A stretch of DNA of 43,410 nt from Candidatus Nealsonbacteria bacterium (GCA_026396195.1 JAPLXH010000010.1:1-43410), one strand, 5' to 3'; counted from the stretch's first letter, positions 14,940 through 23,385 are shown. Translations and numbers: made by a program. Notes: generated by a model not told the origin, from the letters alone.

Positions 14940-16247
14940 TTAAATCTTTTTTTTCATTTCTTTAACTATCCGGCCGTTTTCTATCGACCTCTGTTTTCCG
15001 TTTTCCATATCTCTTATTAAAACTTCTTTTTCTACCACTTCTTTTTGCCCTATAATCAAAACATATTTTACCCCTAATCTATCGGCGATTTTCATTTGGG
15101 CGCCCAGAGAATCCTTGCTTAAAGAATGCGCAATGGGAATTTTAGCTTTACGAAATTCCTCTATCAGCTTTAAGCTTTCTCTTTTGGCTTTCTTGCTCAA
15201 TTGGGCTAAAAATATTTTTGGCCTTTGTCCGTTTTTAAATTTCATTTTTCTTCCTTTCATTATTTCTACAATTCTTTCAATGCCCATGGCTCCGCCGCAG
15301 CCAGGAGTGTCTTTCCCACCCAAAAGCTTCACCAATTTATCATACCTTCCTCCGCCGGCTAAAGCATGCCTGACCAAACCCGATTCCGAAGCATTATCTG
15401 GGTTTGAAGGTTCTGTGGAAAAAATTTCAAAAACGGTCTTGGTATAATAATCCAATCCTCTGACCAAATAAGGATTTAATTGGTAAGGAAGACCCAAGTC
15501 ATCTAAAAACTCTAAAACTTCTTTAAAATATTCGTGGCATTCCGGACAAAGATAGTCCACAATTTGAGGAGCAGATTTAATGATTCTTTGACATTTTTCA
15601 TCCTTGCAATCTAAAACTCTTAAAGGATTTTCTCTAGCCCGACGCCGGCAATCAACGCAAAGGGAAGACTGGCGGGATTTAAAATAGCTCGACAGCGTTT
15701 TTTTATAATACGGGCGGCATTGGCTGTCTCCGATGCTGTTTATTTCTATGACTAAATTTTTAAAACCCAATTCTTCAAAAATGGAATAAAAAACCTGAAT
15801 AATTTCCGCGTCAATTACCGAACTTCTTTCCCCCAGAACCTCGAATCCCGCCTGAAAAAATTGACGATATCTGCCTGCCTGCGGTCTCTCGTGCCTGAAA
15901 AATGGCCCCCAATGCCATAATTTTACAGGTTGCGTCAAGGATTGCATGCCATGCTCAATATAAGCTCTTACAATGGGAGGGGTGCCTTCCGGCCTTAAGG
16001 CCAGTAAATCTCCCCCTTTAGTTTTAAAGGTATACATTTCTTTCTCAACAATATCCGTGTCGCTTCCGGTTCCTTTTGAAAAAAGCTCGGCATTTTCCAC
16101 GATTGGAGTTTCAATTTTCCTGAAACCGTAAAACTCGGCAACAGTTTGAACTGTTTTTAAAATTTCTTGAAAATATTTTTGGTCCCGCGGAAGAATATCA
16201 TGCATCCCGTAGGGAACCTGAAATTTTAATTTTTTTTCTCTGGACAT
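14940..16247 (-). CDS. hisS: Histidyl-tRNA synthetase
   Basis: This class II synthetase charges tRNA-His. Motif 2 is FRHERPQAGRYRQFFQ, the histidine-binding signature is RGLDYYTKTVFEI, and motif 3 is GAMGIERI. The C-terminal anticodon-binding domain starts at about residue 340 (RPKIFLAQL). A Cys-rich insert in the middle (CVDC, CKDEKC, CPECHEYF) could bind zinc, in a region where many bacterial enzymes have no cysteines. Length 435 is normal. It follows lepB after 3 bases, so the two are surely co-transcribed. Confidence 0.95.
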   Translation of the reverse strand: MSREKKLKFQVPYGMHDILPRDQKYFQEILKTVQTVAEFYGFRKIETPIVENAELFSKGTGSDTDIVEKEMYTFKTKGGDLLALRPEGTPPIVRAYIEHGMQSLTQPVKLWHWGPFFRHERPQAGRYRQFFQAGFEVLGERSSVIDAEIIQVFYSIFEELGFKNLVIEINSIGDSQCRPYYKKTLSSYFKSRQSSLCVDCRRRARENPLRVLDCKDEKCQRIIKSAPQIVDYLCPECHEYFKEVLEFLDDLGLPYQLNPYLVRGLDYYTKTVFEIFSTEPSNPDNASESGLVRHALAGGGRYDKLVKLLGGKDTPGCGGAMGIERIVEIMKGRKMKFKNGQRPKIFLAQLSKKAKRESLKLIEEFRKAKIPIAHSLSKDSLGAQMKIADRLGVKYVLIIGQKEVVEKEVLIRDMENGKQRSIENGRIVKEMKKKI

Positions 16248-16250
16248 AAA

Positions 16251-16802
16251 TTAATAAGAATAACTTGGAGATTCAATTTTAGAAAAAGCGGAAATAGGCC
16301 AAGCCCTCAAATAAACCCTGCCTATTATCTTGTCTCTAAGTAAAATGCCGAATTTTCTTGAATCAGCCGAGACAAAGCGGTTATCTCCTAAAACAAAATA
16401 TTCTTGAGAGTTTAAGGTTGTTTGAACGTCTCCGAAGGTTTTAACCTCCGAAGAAAGATATTTATCTTCTTTAAGGTCCTGGTATTTTCCGTCTTGAAAA
16501 AGAAAAACCTTCCCGCCCTCAATCTTTATTGTCTCTCCGGGCAAGCCTATGATTCTTTTTATATAACGCGAAGAAGGGTCATTGGGAGCGTCAAAAACAA
16601 TCACCTCTCCTCTCTCGGGAGCCCTGAAACGATAGGAAATTTCATCAATAATCAAATAATCGCCATCGGAAAAATTAGGGTCCATTGATTGGCCTTTTAC
16701 AATAAACGGCTGAAATAAAAAATATCGCACCGGAACCACTATCACAAGGGCGATGACTACTATTTTTAAAACCTCGAAAACAAAAGACAACAAATTCTTC
16801 AT
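16251..16802 (-). CDS. lepB: Signal peptidase I
   Basis: This membrane protease removes signal peptides of exported proteins. One N-terminal helix (about 8-30) anchors it. The catalytic Ser-39 is in KGQSMDPNF, the general base Lys-82 is in YIKRIIGLPGE, and the GDNR box is at 139-142 with Ser-145 and Asp-147. At 183 residues it is a short single-anchor form like Gram-positive SipS. It starts the lepB-hisS-HIT-rpsU-yqeY operon from a well-formed promoter (16831-16858). Confidence 0.95.
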   Translation of the reverse strand: MKNLLSFVFEVLKIVVIALVIVVPVRYFLFQPFIVKGQSMDPNFSDGDYLIIDEISYRFRAPERGEVIVFDAPNDPSSRYIKRIIGLPGETIKIEGGKVFLFQDGKYQDLKEDKYLSSEVKTFGDVQTTLNSQEYFVLGDNRFVSADSRKFGILLRDKIIGRVYLRAWPISAFSKIESPSYSY

Positions 16803-16830
16803 GCTATTTTTTATAATATTTAGTTTTTAC

Positions 16831-16858
16831 ATTATATCACTTTTTTTTATTTAAACAA
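16831..16858 (-). promoter_or_regulatory. lepB promoter with extended -10
   Basis: On the minus strand TTGTTT (16853-16858) is followed after 16 bases by TATAAT (16831-16836), with TGA just before it. The expected start is near 16824, giving a leader of about 22 bases without an obvious Shine-Dalgarno site. Confidence 0.7.
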
Positions 16859-16886
16859 GATTTTTCTAATTATTATGTTTTTATTG

Positions 16887-16895
16887 TGATATAAT
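16887..16895 (+). promoter_or_regulatory. pth extended -10 promoter, leaderless transcript
   Basis: TGATATAAT forms a perfect extended -10 (hexamer 16890-16895). The next purines at the right distance are at 16901-16902, and the ATG is at 16902. The mRNA would therefore start at or one base before the start codon. No -35 match is seen. Confidence 0.65.
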
Positions 16896-16901
16896 AAAAA
16901 A

Positions 16902-17495
16902 ATGATTTTAATTGTTGGTTTGGGAAATCCCGAAAAAAAATTTGAGGAAACTTGGCATAATCTGGGCCAAAGAGTTTTGAATTTTATCTGCCAAAAATGG
17001 CAAAAAGATTATTCTTTTTCTGATTGGGAAAAAATAAAAAAAACAGAAAACGAAATCAGCAAAGGAAAAATAAAAGAAGAGTTAATCATTCTGGCCAAAC
17101 CCCTGAATTTCATGAACCTTTCGGGAAAAAGCGTAAAAAAATTACTTTTTTATCATAAAAAATCGGCCAGCAGCTTAATAGTTATCCATGACGATTTAGA
17201 CCTTCCTTTGGGTAAAATTAAAATCGCCAAAAACCGAGGAGCAGCCGGCCATAAGGGCGTTCAGTCAATAATTTCTGAATTAAAAAGTAAAAATTTCGCA
17301 AGATTCAGAATTGGAATCAAACCTGACGACCAAAAAATAAAAAATCCGGAAAAATTCGTTCTTCAAAAATTAAATAAAAAAGAAAACGAAAAAATTCAAG
17401 AAGTAATTAAAGTAACAACAAAAGCGATAGAAACAACTATCCAAAAAGGATTAGAAAAAGCAATGAATCAATTTAATCAACAAAAAAAGAGGTAA
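16902..17495 (+). CDS. pth: Peptidyl-tRNA hydrolase
   Basis: Pth frees tRNA from peptidyl-tRNA that has dropped off ribosomes. The family pattern VGLGNPEKKFEETWHNLG carries the catalytic His in WHN. KPLNFMNLSGKSV and HDDLDLPLGKIKIAKNRG provide the substrate-binding Asn and Asp. Length 197 is normal, with a Lys-rich C-terminal tail. The transcript appears leaderless, and the gene converges on the phosphatidyltransferase gene with 9 bases between stops. Confidence 0.95.
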   Translation: MILIVGLGNPEKKFEETWHNLGQRVLNFICQKWQKDYSFSDWEKIKKTENEISKGKIKEELIILAKPLNFMNLSGKSVKKLLFYHKKSASSLIVIHDDLDLPLGKIKIAKNRGAAGHKGVQSIISELKSKNFARFRIGIKPDDQKIKNPEKFVLQKLNKKENEKIQEVIKVTTKAIETTIQKGLEKAMNQFNQQKKR

Positions 17496-17512
17496 AAAGA
17501 TATTTTACCTCT
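17488..17512 (-). terminator. Terminator of the CDP-alcohol phosphatidyltransferase gene
   Basis: A perfect 10-bp stem (AGAGGTAAAA/TTTTACCTCT) overlaps the stop regions of both converging genes. The T-run (seven T) lies on the minus-strand side, so it mainly ends the minus transcript, although the hairpin may also protect the pth mRNA end. Confidence 0.75.
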
Positions 17513-18143
17513 GACTCTCTATCGCCCCAAGGGCATAAATAAACCTTTGGACGATAGTGATGCCTCCGAAAACTACGAAAATTATCATTGCCCAACCCAA
17601 TAAACTGAACTGAAACTGCGCCAAGCCGATTTTCTCTGTCCAAAATGCGTTTAGGAAAATAAACAGATTCAAAATAACCAATCTGTAAGTTCTTCCCATC
17701 AAACCCCGGTATTCTCTTTGGATTCCCAAAGCCTGAACTTGAACGCCCAGATATGATACCAGCGATATAATAGAAAGAGCAATCATTCCTATTTCCCAAC
17801 CGATGTAACCCGCCCAAACAATTCCTAAAATAGGAATTATGTCGGAAAAACGGTCAAAAACATGGTCAAGAAAATCTCCTTTTTTGCTGGCTAAATTTCT
17901 TTGTCTGGCTATTATGCCATCAATAGCGTCTAATAAAGAGCTAAAGAACAAAAAAATTCCGGCTAAAATTAACCAATAGGGATTATTAAGCTTTCCTGAT
18001 AAAAAAATAAAAATCCCGGAAAAAACCGCAAACAAAAAAGAAATAACTGTCCACTGGTTGGGAGTAATATTTTTCGGAAACTTTCCGGTAAGGCCTATCA
18101 ATAATTTCTGAGCTATTTCTCTTAACATATAGATATTTATCAT
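17505..18143 (-). CDS. CDP-alcohol phosphatidyltransferase
   Basis: This integral membrane enzyme joins a CDP-activated lipid to an alcohol to make a phospholipid. The family signature is complete: AIDGIIARQRNLASKKGDFL followed by D-H-V-F-D, giving the DGxxAR...GxxxDxxxD pattern. About six membrane helices fill the 212 residues. PgsA-like activity (glycerol-3-phosphate) or an inositol-phosphate acceptor are both possible. The start at 18143 follows an AAGGAG site. The 5' leader is long and highly structured (18193-18305), suggesting RNA-level control. Confidence 0.88.
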   Translation of the reverse strand: MINIYMLREIAQKLLIGLTGKFPKNITPNQWTVISFLFAVFSGIFIFLSGKLNNPYWLILAGIFLFFSSLLDAIDGIIARQRNLASKKGDFLDHVFDRFSDIIPILGIVWAGYIGWEIGMIALSIISLVSYLGVQVQALGIQREYRGLMGRTYRLVILNLFIFLNAFWTEKIGLAQFQFSLLGWAMIIFVVFGGITIVQRFIYALGAIESQR

Positions 18144-18192
18144 TTCTAATCATTCTCCTTTTTTAATGTTCAAGGAAGCTTTTTATGCTTCA

Positions 18193-18305
18193 GGCTACCT
18201 GCGAGCGATTAGAGAATCAAAGCATAAGCTCAGAATCCCTAAATCTTTAAGCTATTAATTAAGATAAAGGAGGGATTGCTTAATTTTCGCTACTCTCAGA
18301 TAGCC
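18193..18305 (-). ncRNA. Rod-like structured RNA or leader upstream of the phosphatidyltransferase
   Basis: Nested pairings build one long irregular hairpin: GGCTACCT 18193-18200 with AGATAGCC 18298-18305; AGCGA 18204-18208 with TCGCT 18287-18291; AAGC 18220-18223 with GCTT 18278-18281; AATCCCT 18234-18240 with AGGGATT 18271-18277; and an inner stem near 18243-18265. The one mismatch of the outer stem is a G-U pair only in the minus-strand RNA. A consensus promoter (18343-18370) drives this strand. After the rod come a GAAGC/GCTTC hairpin and TTCCTT, which can pair with the AAGGAG ribosome site. It may be a riboswitch-like leader or a 6S-like RNA; I match it to no known family. Confidence 0.55.
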
Positions 18306-18322
18306 GGAAAAATAAAAAAATC

Positions 18323-18350
18323 TTGCATTAAAGATATTCTATATTATAAT
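18323..18350 (+). promoter_or_regulatory. mfd promoter, sharing its -10 with the opposite promoter
   Basis: TTGCAT (18323-18328) and TATAAT (18345-18350) are 16 bases apart on the plus strand. A start near 18357 leaves a leader of about 68 bases before mfd. The -10 overlaps the -10 of the minus-strand promoter by four bases. Confidence 0.6.
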
Positions 18351-18370
18351 TGAATTTATAAATTTGTCAA
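18343..18370 (-). promoter_or_regulatory. Consensus promoter of the structured leader and phosphatidyltransferase
   Basis: On the minus strand TTGACA (18365-18370) and TATAAT (18343-18348) match consensus exactly with a 16-base spacer. Transcription would start near 18336, about 30 bases before the rod-like RNA. Confidence 0.75.
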
Positions 18371-18424
18371 TCGAAATCACCTCCTCCCTATTTTAAAAAA
18401 GAGGTTGTTTTTTGATTTCATTTA

Positions 18425-20392
18425 ATGGAAGAAAAAAAATCTGAAAAATCAATTAATCAAGTTTTAGTCGCCAGCCTTTGTCCTTACTTTTTAAAAAAGC
18501 CGAATTTTTGGTTTGAAGAAAATTTTAAAAAAATATTGCACAATCAAAAAACCCAGTCTTTTTTTCAAGATAATGTTCTTTTTCTGGAAAAAGGAAAAAA
18601 ATCAAACCTGTCTGAAGTATTAAGAAAGTTGGACGAAATGGGATATGAAAAAGTATATAAAGTGTCTGAGATTGGTGAATTTTCCCATTCCGGGGGAATA
18701 ATCGAGCTTTTCCCGATAAATCTAAACTATGCCGTCAGGTTTGATTTCCTGGGCAACCTTTTGGAAAGCATTGAAAAGCTGGAGATTTCAATCCAAGACG
18801 AAGAAAAAGCGAAAAAAATTTTAAAAAACAAACTAAAATCACAAAAATTTTTTTCGGACTTAAAAGGATTGAAAATTAATGAATATTTGGTTCATCTGGA
18901 TCATGGAATCGGAAAATTCATCGGTTTTTTTGAAGAAAAAAAAGGAAATTTAAAATATTATCTTTTAGAATACGCCCAGCAAGATAAACTGTACGTGCCC
19001 TTGGGACTGGAAAGAAAACTTTCCCGTTATATAGGATTCACAGAACCTAAAATTTCAAGACTGGGCTCTTCTATTTGGCAAAAAACAAAGAAAAAAATAA
19101 AAGAAGATGCGGAAAATTTGGCAAAAGAACTTTTAGAAATATACGCCAAAAGAGAGACAACCGTCAGGGCTCCTTATGTTTTAAATGATGAAATCCAAAA
19201 ACAAATATCAGGCAACTTTGAATACGAAGAAACGCCCGACCAGCTTCAGGCGCTGGAAGAAATAAGCCAAGACTTGGAAAAAAACCAACCCATGGATAGG
19301 TTGGTTTGCGGAGATGTGGGGTTTGGAAAAACGGAAATTGCCTTAAGAACGGCCGTTAAAGCCGTTTGCTCCGGTTTGCAGGCTGTTTTAATCTGCCCGA
19401 CCACTATTTTAGCTGAACAGCATTTCCAAAATTTTAAAAAAAGAATTGATAATCTGCCGATTAAAATAACCCGGCTTTCCAGATTGGAATCAAAAAAAAC
19501 CCAAGAAAAAATAATCAAAGATTTGAAAAACGGCTCAATCGATATTGCGATAGGAACTCATCGCATATTATCAAAAGACGTTGAATTTAAAAACCTTGGA
19601 CTTTTAATTATTGATGATGAACAAAAATTCGGAGTAAAACAAAAGGAAGCGTTAAAAAAAATAAGAACCAATCTTGATGTTCTCAGTCTTTCAGCGACCC
19701 CGATTCCAAGAACTTTATATTTGGGCCTTTCTAATTTTAAATCAATAAGCTTAATCTATACTCCTCCACCAGGCCGTCTGGCAATAAAAACTTTTATTCT
19801 CCCTTGGTCGGAAAAAATAATTAAAGAATCAATTGAAAAAGAATTGGCAAGAAAAGGCCAGGTTTATTATTTGCATAATCGCATAGACAATATTGAGGCT
19901 GTAAAAAAATTCTTGGAAAATTTGATACCCAGAGCCAAAGTAGGCATTGCTCACGGCCGAATTGGAGAAAAAGATTTGATAAAAACAATGGAAGATTTCA
20001 GAAATAAAAAATTTGATATCTTAGTGGCGACAACAATAATTGAAAACGGCCTGGACTTATCCAATGTTAATACTTTAATTGTGGCCGACGCCGCAAGATT
20101 GGGACTTTCCCAGGCCTATCAATTAAGGGGAAGAATCGGCAGGTCTGACGTCCAATCCTTTGCTTTTTTTCTCTATAGTAAAAAATTGTCGGATCTTGCT
20201 AAAATAAGATTAAAAGCTTTAAAGGAAGCCGAGGAACCGGGTTCCGGATATAGGGTTGCTTTGAAGGATTTGGAAATCAGGGGCGCCGGTAATATTCTGG
20301 GAAAAGAACAATCGGGCAACGTAAACAAAGTGGGTTTAAACCTATATTGCCAAATGCTGAACGAAGCTGTAGAAAAATTAAAAAACAATTAA
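18425..20392 (+). CDS. mfd: Transcription-repair coupling factor Mfd, minimal form
   Basis: Mfd removes stalled RNA polymerase and recruits repair. The 655 residues hold a remnant of domain D1b (about 60-120, SGGIIELFP then VRFDFLGNLLESI), the CarD-like polymerase-interacting domain (about 148-205, YLVHLDHGIGKF), and both helicase lobes. Walker A is GFGKTE (299-304), motif III LSATPIPRT, and motif VI QLRGRIGRSD. The usual protein has about 1,150 residues. Here the N-terminal UvrB-like part with the UvrA-binding region and the C-terminal D7 domain are both missing. Motif II reads D-D-E-Q (397-400) where D-E-x-H/Q is expected. A TGA 10-12 bases upstream in frame fixes the start region. Confidence 0.88.
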   Translation: MEEKKSEKSINQVLVASLCPYFLKKPNFWFEENFKKILHNQKTQSFFQDNVLFLEKGKKSNLSEVLRKLDEMGYEKVYKVSEIGEFSHSGGIIELFPINLNYAVRFDFLGNLLESIEKLEISIQDEEKAKKILKNKLKSQKFFSDLKGLKINEYLVHLDHGIGKFIGFFEEKKGNLKYYLLEYAQQDKLYVPLGLERKLSRYIGFTEPKISRLGSSIWQKTKKKIKEDAENLAKELLEIYAKRETTVRAPYVLNDEIQKQISGNFEYEETPDQLQALEEISQDLEKNQPMDRLVCGDVGFGKTEIALRTAVKAVCSGLQAVLICPTTILAEQHFQNFKKRIDNLPIKITRLSRLESKKTQEKIIKDLKNGSIDIAIGTHRILSKDVEFKNLGLLIIDDEQKFGVKQKEALKKIRTNLDVLSLSATPIPRTLYLGLSNFKSISLIYTPPPGRLAIKTFILPWSEKIIKESIEKELARKGQVYYLHNRIDNIEAVKKFLENLIPRAKVGIAHGRIGEKDLIKTMEDFRNKKFDILVATTIIENGLDLSNVNTLIVADAARLGLSQAYQLRGRIGRSDVQSFAFFLYSKKLSDLAKIRLKALKEAEEPGSGYRVALKDLEIRGAGNILGKEQSGNVNKVGLNLYCQMLNEAVEKLKNN

Positions 20393-20394
20393 GC

Positions 20395-21261
20395 ATGGAA
20401 GAAATAAAAAAAATTTCATTTGAAGATAAAAACTATCCGAATCTTTTAAAAAAAATCCAAAAACCGCCCAAAGAGCTTTATTTAAAAGGAAATATATTAT
20501 CCGACGAATTATGTTTTGCGATTGTAGGAACCAGAAGATTTTCTTCTTACGGAAAGCAGGTTGCTTGGGATATGGCCGGAGACCTATCCGAATCAGGACT
20601 GACTATTGTCTCAGGTTTAGCCCCAGGAATTGATACCTTTGCTCATTCTTCGGTCATAGAAAGAAATAAGCGAACAATTGCGGTGTTAGGCACCGGCTTG
20701 GATGAAAAAAGTATTTATCCCCAATCTAATCTAAGATTAGCAAAAAAAATAATAGAAAAAGGAGGAACCCTGCTTTCGGAATATCCGCCAGGCACCCGAG
20801 GAACCCGTTTTACCTTTCCCCAAAGAAATAGAATTATTTCCGGCCTTTCTTTGGGAGTTTTAGTTATAGAAGCTAAAGAAAAAAGCGGTTCTTTAATCAC
20901 GGCTAATTGCGCTTTTTCCCAAAAAAGAAAAGTTTTTGCCGTACCCGGCTCCATTTATTCTTCCAACTCCCAGGGTTGCCATTATTTAATAAAAAAAGGG
21001 GCAAAATTAATTCAAACCTCCCAAGATATTTTGCAAGAATTAAATTTATCAGGTAAAAAGAATAAAGAAAAGTTAATGGGCGAAAACGAAGAAGAAAATA
21101 TAATTTTAAAAACTCTTCTTGAAGGCTCTCTCCACATAGACGAGATAATAAAAAAAGCCAAGCTTCAAACTTCTATTGTAAACAAAACTTTAACCATTCT
21201 GGAAATTAAAAACAAAATAAGAAATTTAGGCGGAAATATTTATGCAATTAATAATCGTTGA
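20395..21261 (+). CDS. dprA: DNA processing protein DprA
   Basis: DprA loads RecA onto incoming single-stranded DNA. The Rossmann-like core is clear: CFAIVGTRRFSSYGKQVA, then IVSGLAPGIDTFAH, AVLGTGLD and FPQRNRIISGLS, and SGSLITANCA with VFAVPG. A short winged-helix-like C-terminal part follows (about 225-288). The frame is open from 20347, but the 16 extra residues overlap mfd and are not conserved. The ATG at 20395, two bases after the mfd stop, is the better start (288 residues). It overlaps topA by 20 bases. Confidence 0.92.
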   Translation: MEEIKKISFEDKNYPNLLKKIQKPPKELYLKGNILSDELCFAIVGTRRFSSYGKQVAWDMAGDLSESGLTIVSGLAPGIDTFAHSSVIERNKRTIAVLGTGLDEKSIYPQSNLRLAKKIIEKGGTLLSEYPPGTRGTRFTFPQRNRIISGLSLGVLVIEAKEKSGSLITANCAFSQKRKVFAVPGSIYSSNSQGCHYLIKKGAKLIQTSQDILQELNLSGKKNKEKLMGENEEENIILKTLLEGSLHIDEIIKKAKLQTSIVNKTLTILEIKNKIRNLGGNIYAINNR

Positions 21262-23341
21262 ATCGCCAACTAAAGGAAAAACCATCGGTAAATTTTTAGG
21301 CCCTTCTTACAAGGTCCTTTCTTCTTATGGGCATGTCCGAGATTTGCCTAAAAGCAAACTGGGAATAAAAATAAAAAATGATTTTGAGCCCGAATATATA
21401 ATTCCGACAAAAGCCAAAAAAAATGTTCAGTTGTTAAAGAAGGAAATAAAAAAATCAAAATCAGTCATTCTGGCGACCGATGAAGACCGGGAAGGAGAAG
21501 CAATCGCCTGGCATTTAGTCGAGGCCCTGGAATTAAATAAAAAAGATTCTTATCAAAGAATCGTTTTTCATGAAATTACCAAGTCCGCCATTAAAGAAGC
21601 CCTTAAAAATCCCCGGGCAATAGATATAAATTTAGTTAACGCCCAGCAGGCCCGCCGGATTTTAGACCGATTAGTGGGATACAAACTCTCTCCGTTTTTA
21701 TGGAAAAAAATGATGAGAGGATTATCGGCCGGCAGGGTCCAATCGGTAGCGGTAAGATTAATTGCCGACAGAGAAAAAGAAATCAAAAATTTTATTCCCC
21801 AAGAATATTGGCAAATTACGACCTCTTTTAAAAAAGACGAAAAAAATTTTGAATCTATTTTAATTAAAAAAGACGGAAAAATCCTGGCGAAATTGGAAAT
21901 TAAAAACAGCAAAGAGGCTGAAAAAATCCTCCAAGAATTGAAAGGAGCGGAATATAAAATAATAAGTGTTGAAAAAAAAGAAAACGAAAAAAACCCCTTG
22001 CCTCCTTTCACAACCAGCACCCTCCAGCAAGAAAGCTGGCAAAGATTTAAATTTCCCGCAAAGCTGACAATGAGATTGGCTCAGAACCTTTACGAAAAAG
22101 GGTTTATCACTTACCACCGGACCGATTCTTTGAATTTATCCGAACTTTCCCTCTTTTCCGCCAAAAAATTTATAAACGAAAATTACGGTGAAAAATATTG
22201 GGCGGGATTTTTAAGAAAATATAAAGCGAAGGGCAAGGTTCAAGAAGCCCATGAAGCAATAAGGCCGGCTTATCCGGATAAATCGCCGGATAAATTAGAA
22301 CTGGACGAAAACAACTTCAAGCTCTATGACCTTATTTGGCGAAGATTTATCGCTTGCCAAATGGCAAAAGCTATTTTCAACCATACTTCAATTGAGATTG
22401 AAGCCAAAAATCCTGCCCCGAACCTCCCGACAAGTCAGGATGATAATGAGGGGTATATTTTCGGAACCAATGGCCAAACTTTAAAATTTGACGGGTTTTT
22501 AAAAGTTTATCCTTTAAAAATCAAAGAAACCGAGTTGCCCATTTTGGAAAAAAACGAAATCTTGGAATTTTTAAGCATTTTGCCTTCTCAACATTTTACC
22601 CTGCCTTCCGCAAGATTTACCGAAGCCACTTTGATTAAAGAATTGGAAAAAAACGGCATTGGCCGGCCCTCGACTTATGCTCCCATTTTAGCCACTATCC
22701 AAGAAAGAAATTATGTGGAAAAAAACGAAAAAAGGCAATTTCAGCCGACTGAAATCGGAGTAATGGTTAACGATTTGTTAGTTGAACACTTCAAAGAAAT
22801 CGTGGATATTAAATTTACCGCCCAAATGGAAGAAGAGCTGGACGAAATCGCCGAGGGCAAAAAAGATTGGGTAAAAGTTCTTTGGAGTTTTTACGAACCA
22901 TTTGAAATAAATCTTTCAAAAAAAGAAAAAGAAGTTATAAAAAAAGATTTGACGGAAAAAACCGAAAAAAAATGCCCTAAATGCGGCGCTCCTTTAATCA
23001 TCAGATTTGGAAAATTTGGAAAATTTCTTGCTTGCTCAAGTTTTCCCAAATGCAAGCATACCGAAAGCTTGCCCAGCTTAAAATTGGGAATTAAATGCCC
23101 GAAATGTAAAAGCGGAGAAATTACTGAAAAAAGAACGAAAAGGAAAAAAATTTTTTACGGCTGCAATCTTTTCCCTAAATGCGATTTTGCTTTGTGGAAT
23201 AAGCCAACCGGTGAAATTTGCAAAAAATGCGGTTCGCTTTTAGTAAAAACAAAAAAAGAACAAATAAAGTGTTCCAACAAAGAATGCGATTCAAAAGAAG
23301 AAATTAATCCTCCCTTGTCTCAAAATAATCAGGAGACTTAG
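21242..23341 (+). CDS. topA: DNA topoisomerase I (type IA)
   Basis: TopA relaxes negative supercoils. The Toprim domain has Glu-7 in VESPTKGKT and the acidic triad in TDEDREGE (Asp-80, Asp-82, Glu-84). The catalytic tyrosine is Tyr-291 in FITYHRTDS. After the four core domains there are three C-terminal zinc ribbons (CPKCGAPL..., CPKCKSGE..., CKKCGSLL...), the last ending near residue 690. Length 699 is normal. The ATG lies inside the dprA end (20-base overlap), so the two are translationally linked. Confidence 0.96.
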   Translation: MQLIIVESPTKGKTIGKFLGPSYKVLSSYGHVRDLPKSKLGIKIKNDFEPEYIIPTKAKKNVQLLKKEIKKSKSVILATDEDREGEAIAWHLVEALELNKKDSYQRIVFHEITKSAIKEALKNPRAIDINLVNAQQARRILDRLVGYKLSPFLWKKMMRGLSAGRVQSVAVRLIADREKEIKNFIPQEYWQITTSFKKDEKNFESILIKKDGKILAKLEIKNSKEAEKILQELKGAEYKIISVEKKENEKNPLPPFTTSTLQQESWQRFKFPAKLTMRLAQNLYEKGFITYHRTDSLNLSELSLFSAKKFINENYGEKYWAGFLRKYKAKGKVQEAHEAIRPAYPDKSPDKLELDENNFKLYDLIWRRFIACQMAKAIFNHTSIEIEAKNPAPNLPTSQDDNEGYIFGTNGQTLKFDGFLKVYPLKIKETELPILEKNEILEFLSILPSQHFTLPSARFTEATLIKELEKNGIGRPSTYAPILATIQERNYVEKNEKRQFQPTEIGVMVNDLLVEHFKEIVDIKFTAQMEEELDEIAEGKKDWVKVLWSFYEPFEINLSKKEKEVIKKDLTEKTEKKCPKCGAPLIIRFGKFGKFLACSSFPKCKHTESLPSLKLGIKCPKCKSGEITEKRTKRKKIFYGCNLFPKCDFALWNKPTGEICKKCGSLLVKTKKEQIKCSNKECDSKEEINPPLSQNNQET

Positions 23342-23348
23342 AGCAGGT

Positions 23349-23376
23349 TTGACAAAAAGTCTTAGTTTGATAATTT
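23349..23376 (+). promoter_or_regulatory. Promoter of tRNA-Leu
   Basis: TTGACA (23349-23354) and TAATTT (23371-23376) are separated by 16 bases, and the expected start is just before the tRNA 5' end (23386). The promoter lies immediately after the topA stop. Confidence 0.6.
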
Positions 23377-23385
23377 AAAAATTAA

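Noticed and set aside
17473-17817. 114-codon frame opposite pth and within the phosphatidyltransferase gene.
   Set aside because: The other frame has the full DGxxAR signature; this one has no features.
18193-18305. tmRNA, SRP RNA or RNase P RNA.
   Set aside because: None of their conserved cores (tag frame, GNRA/Alu core, or GAGGAAAGTCC) is present.
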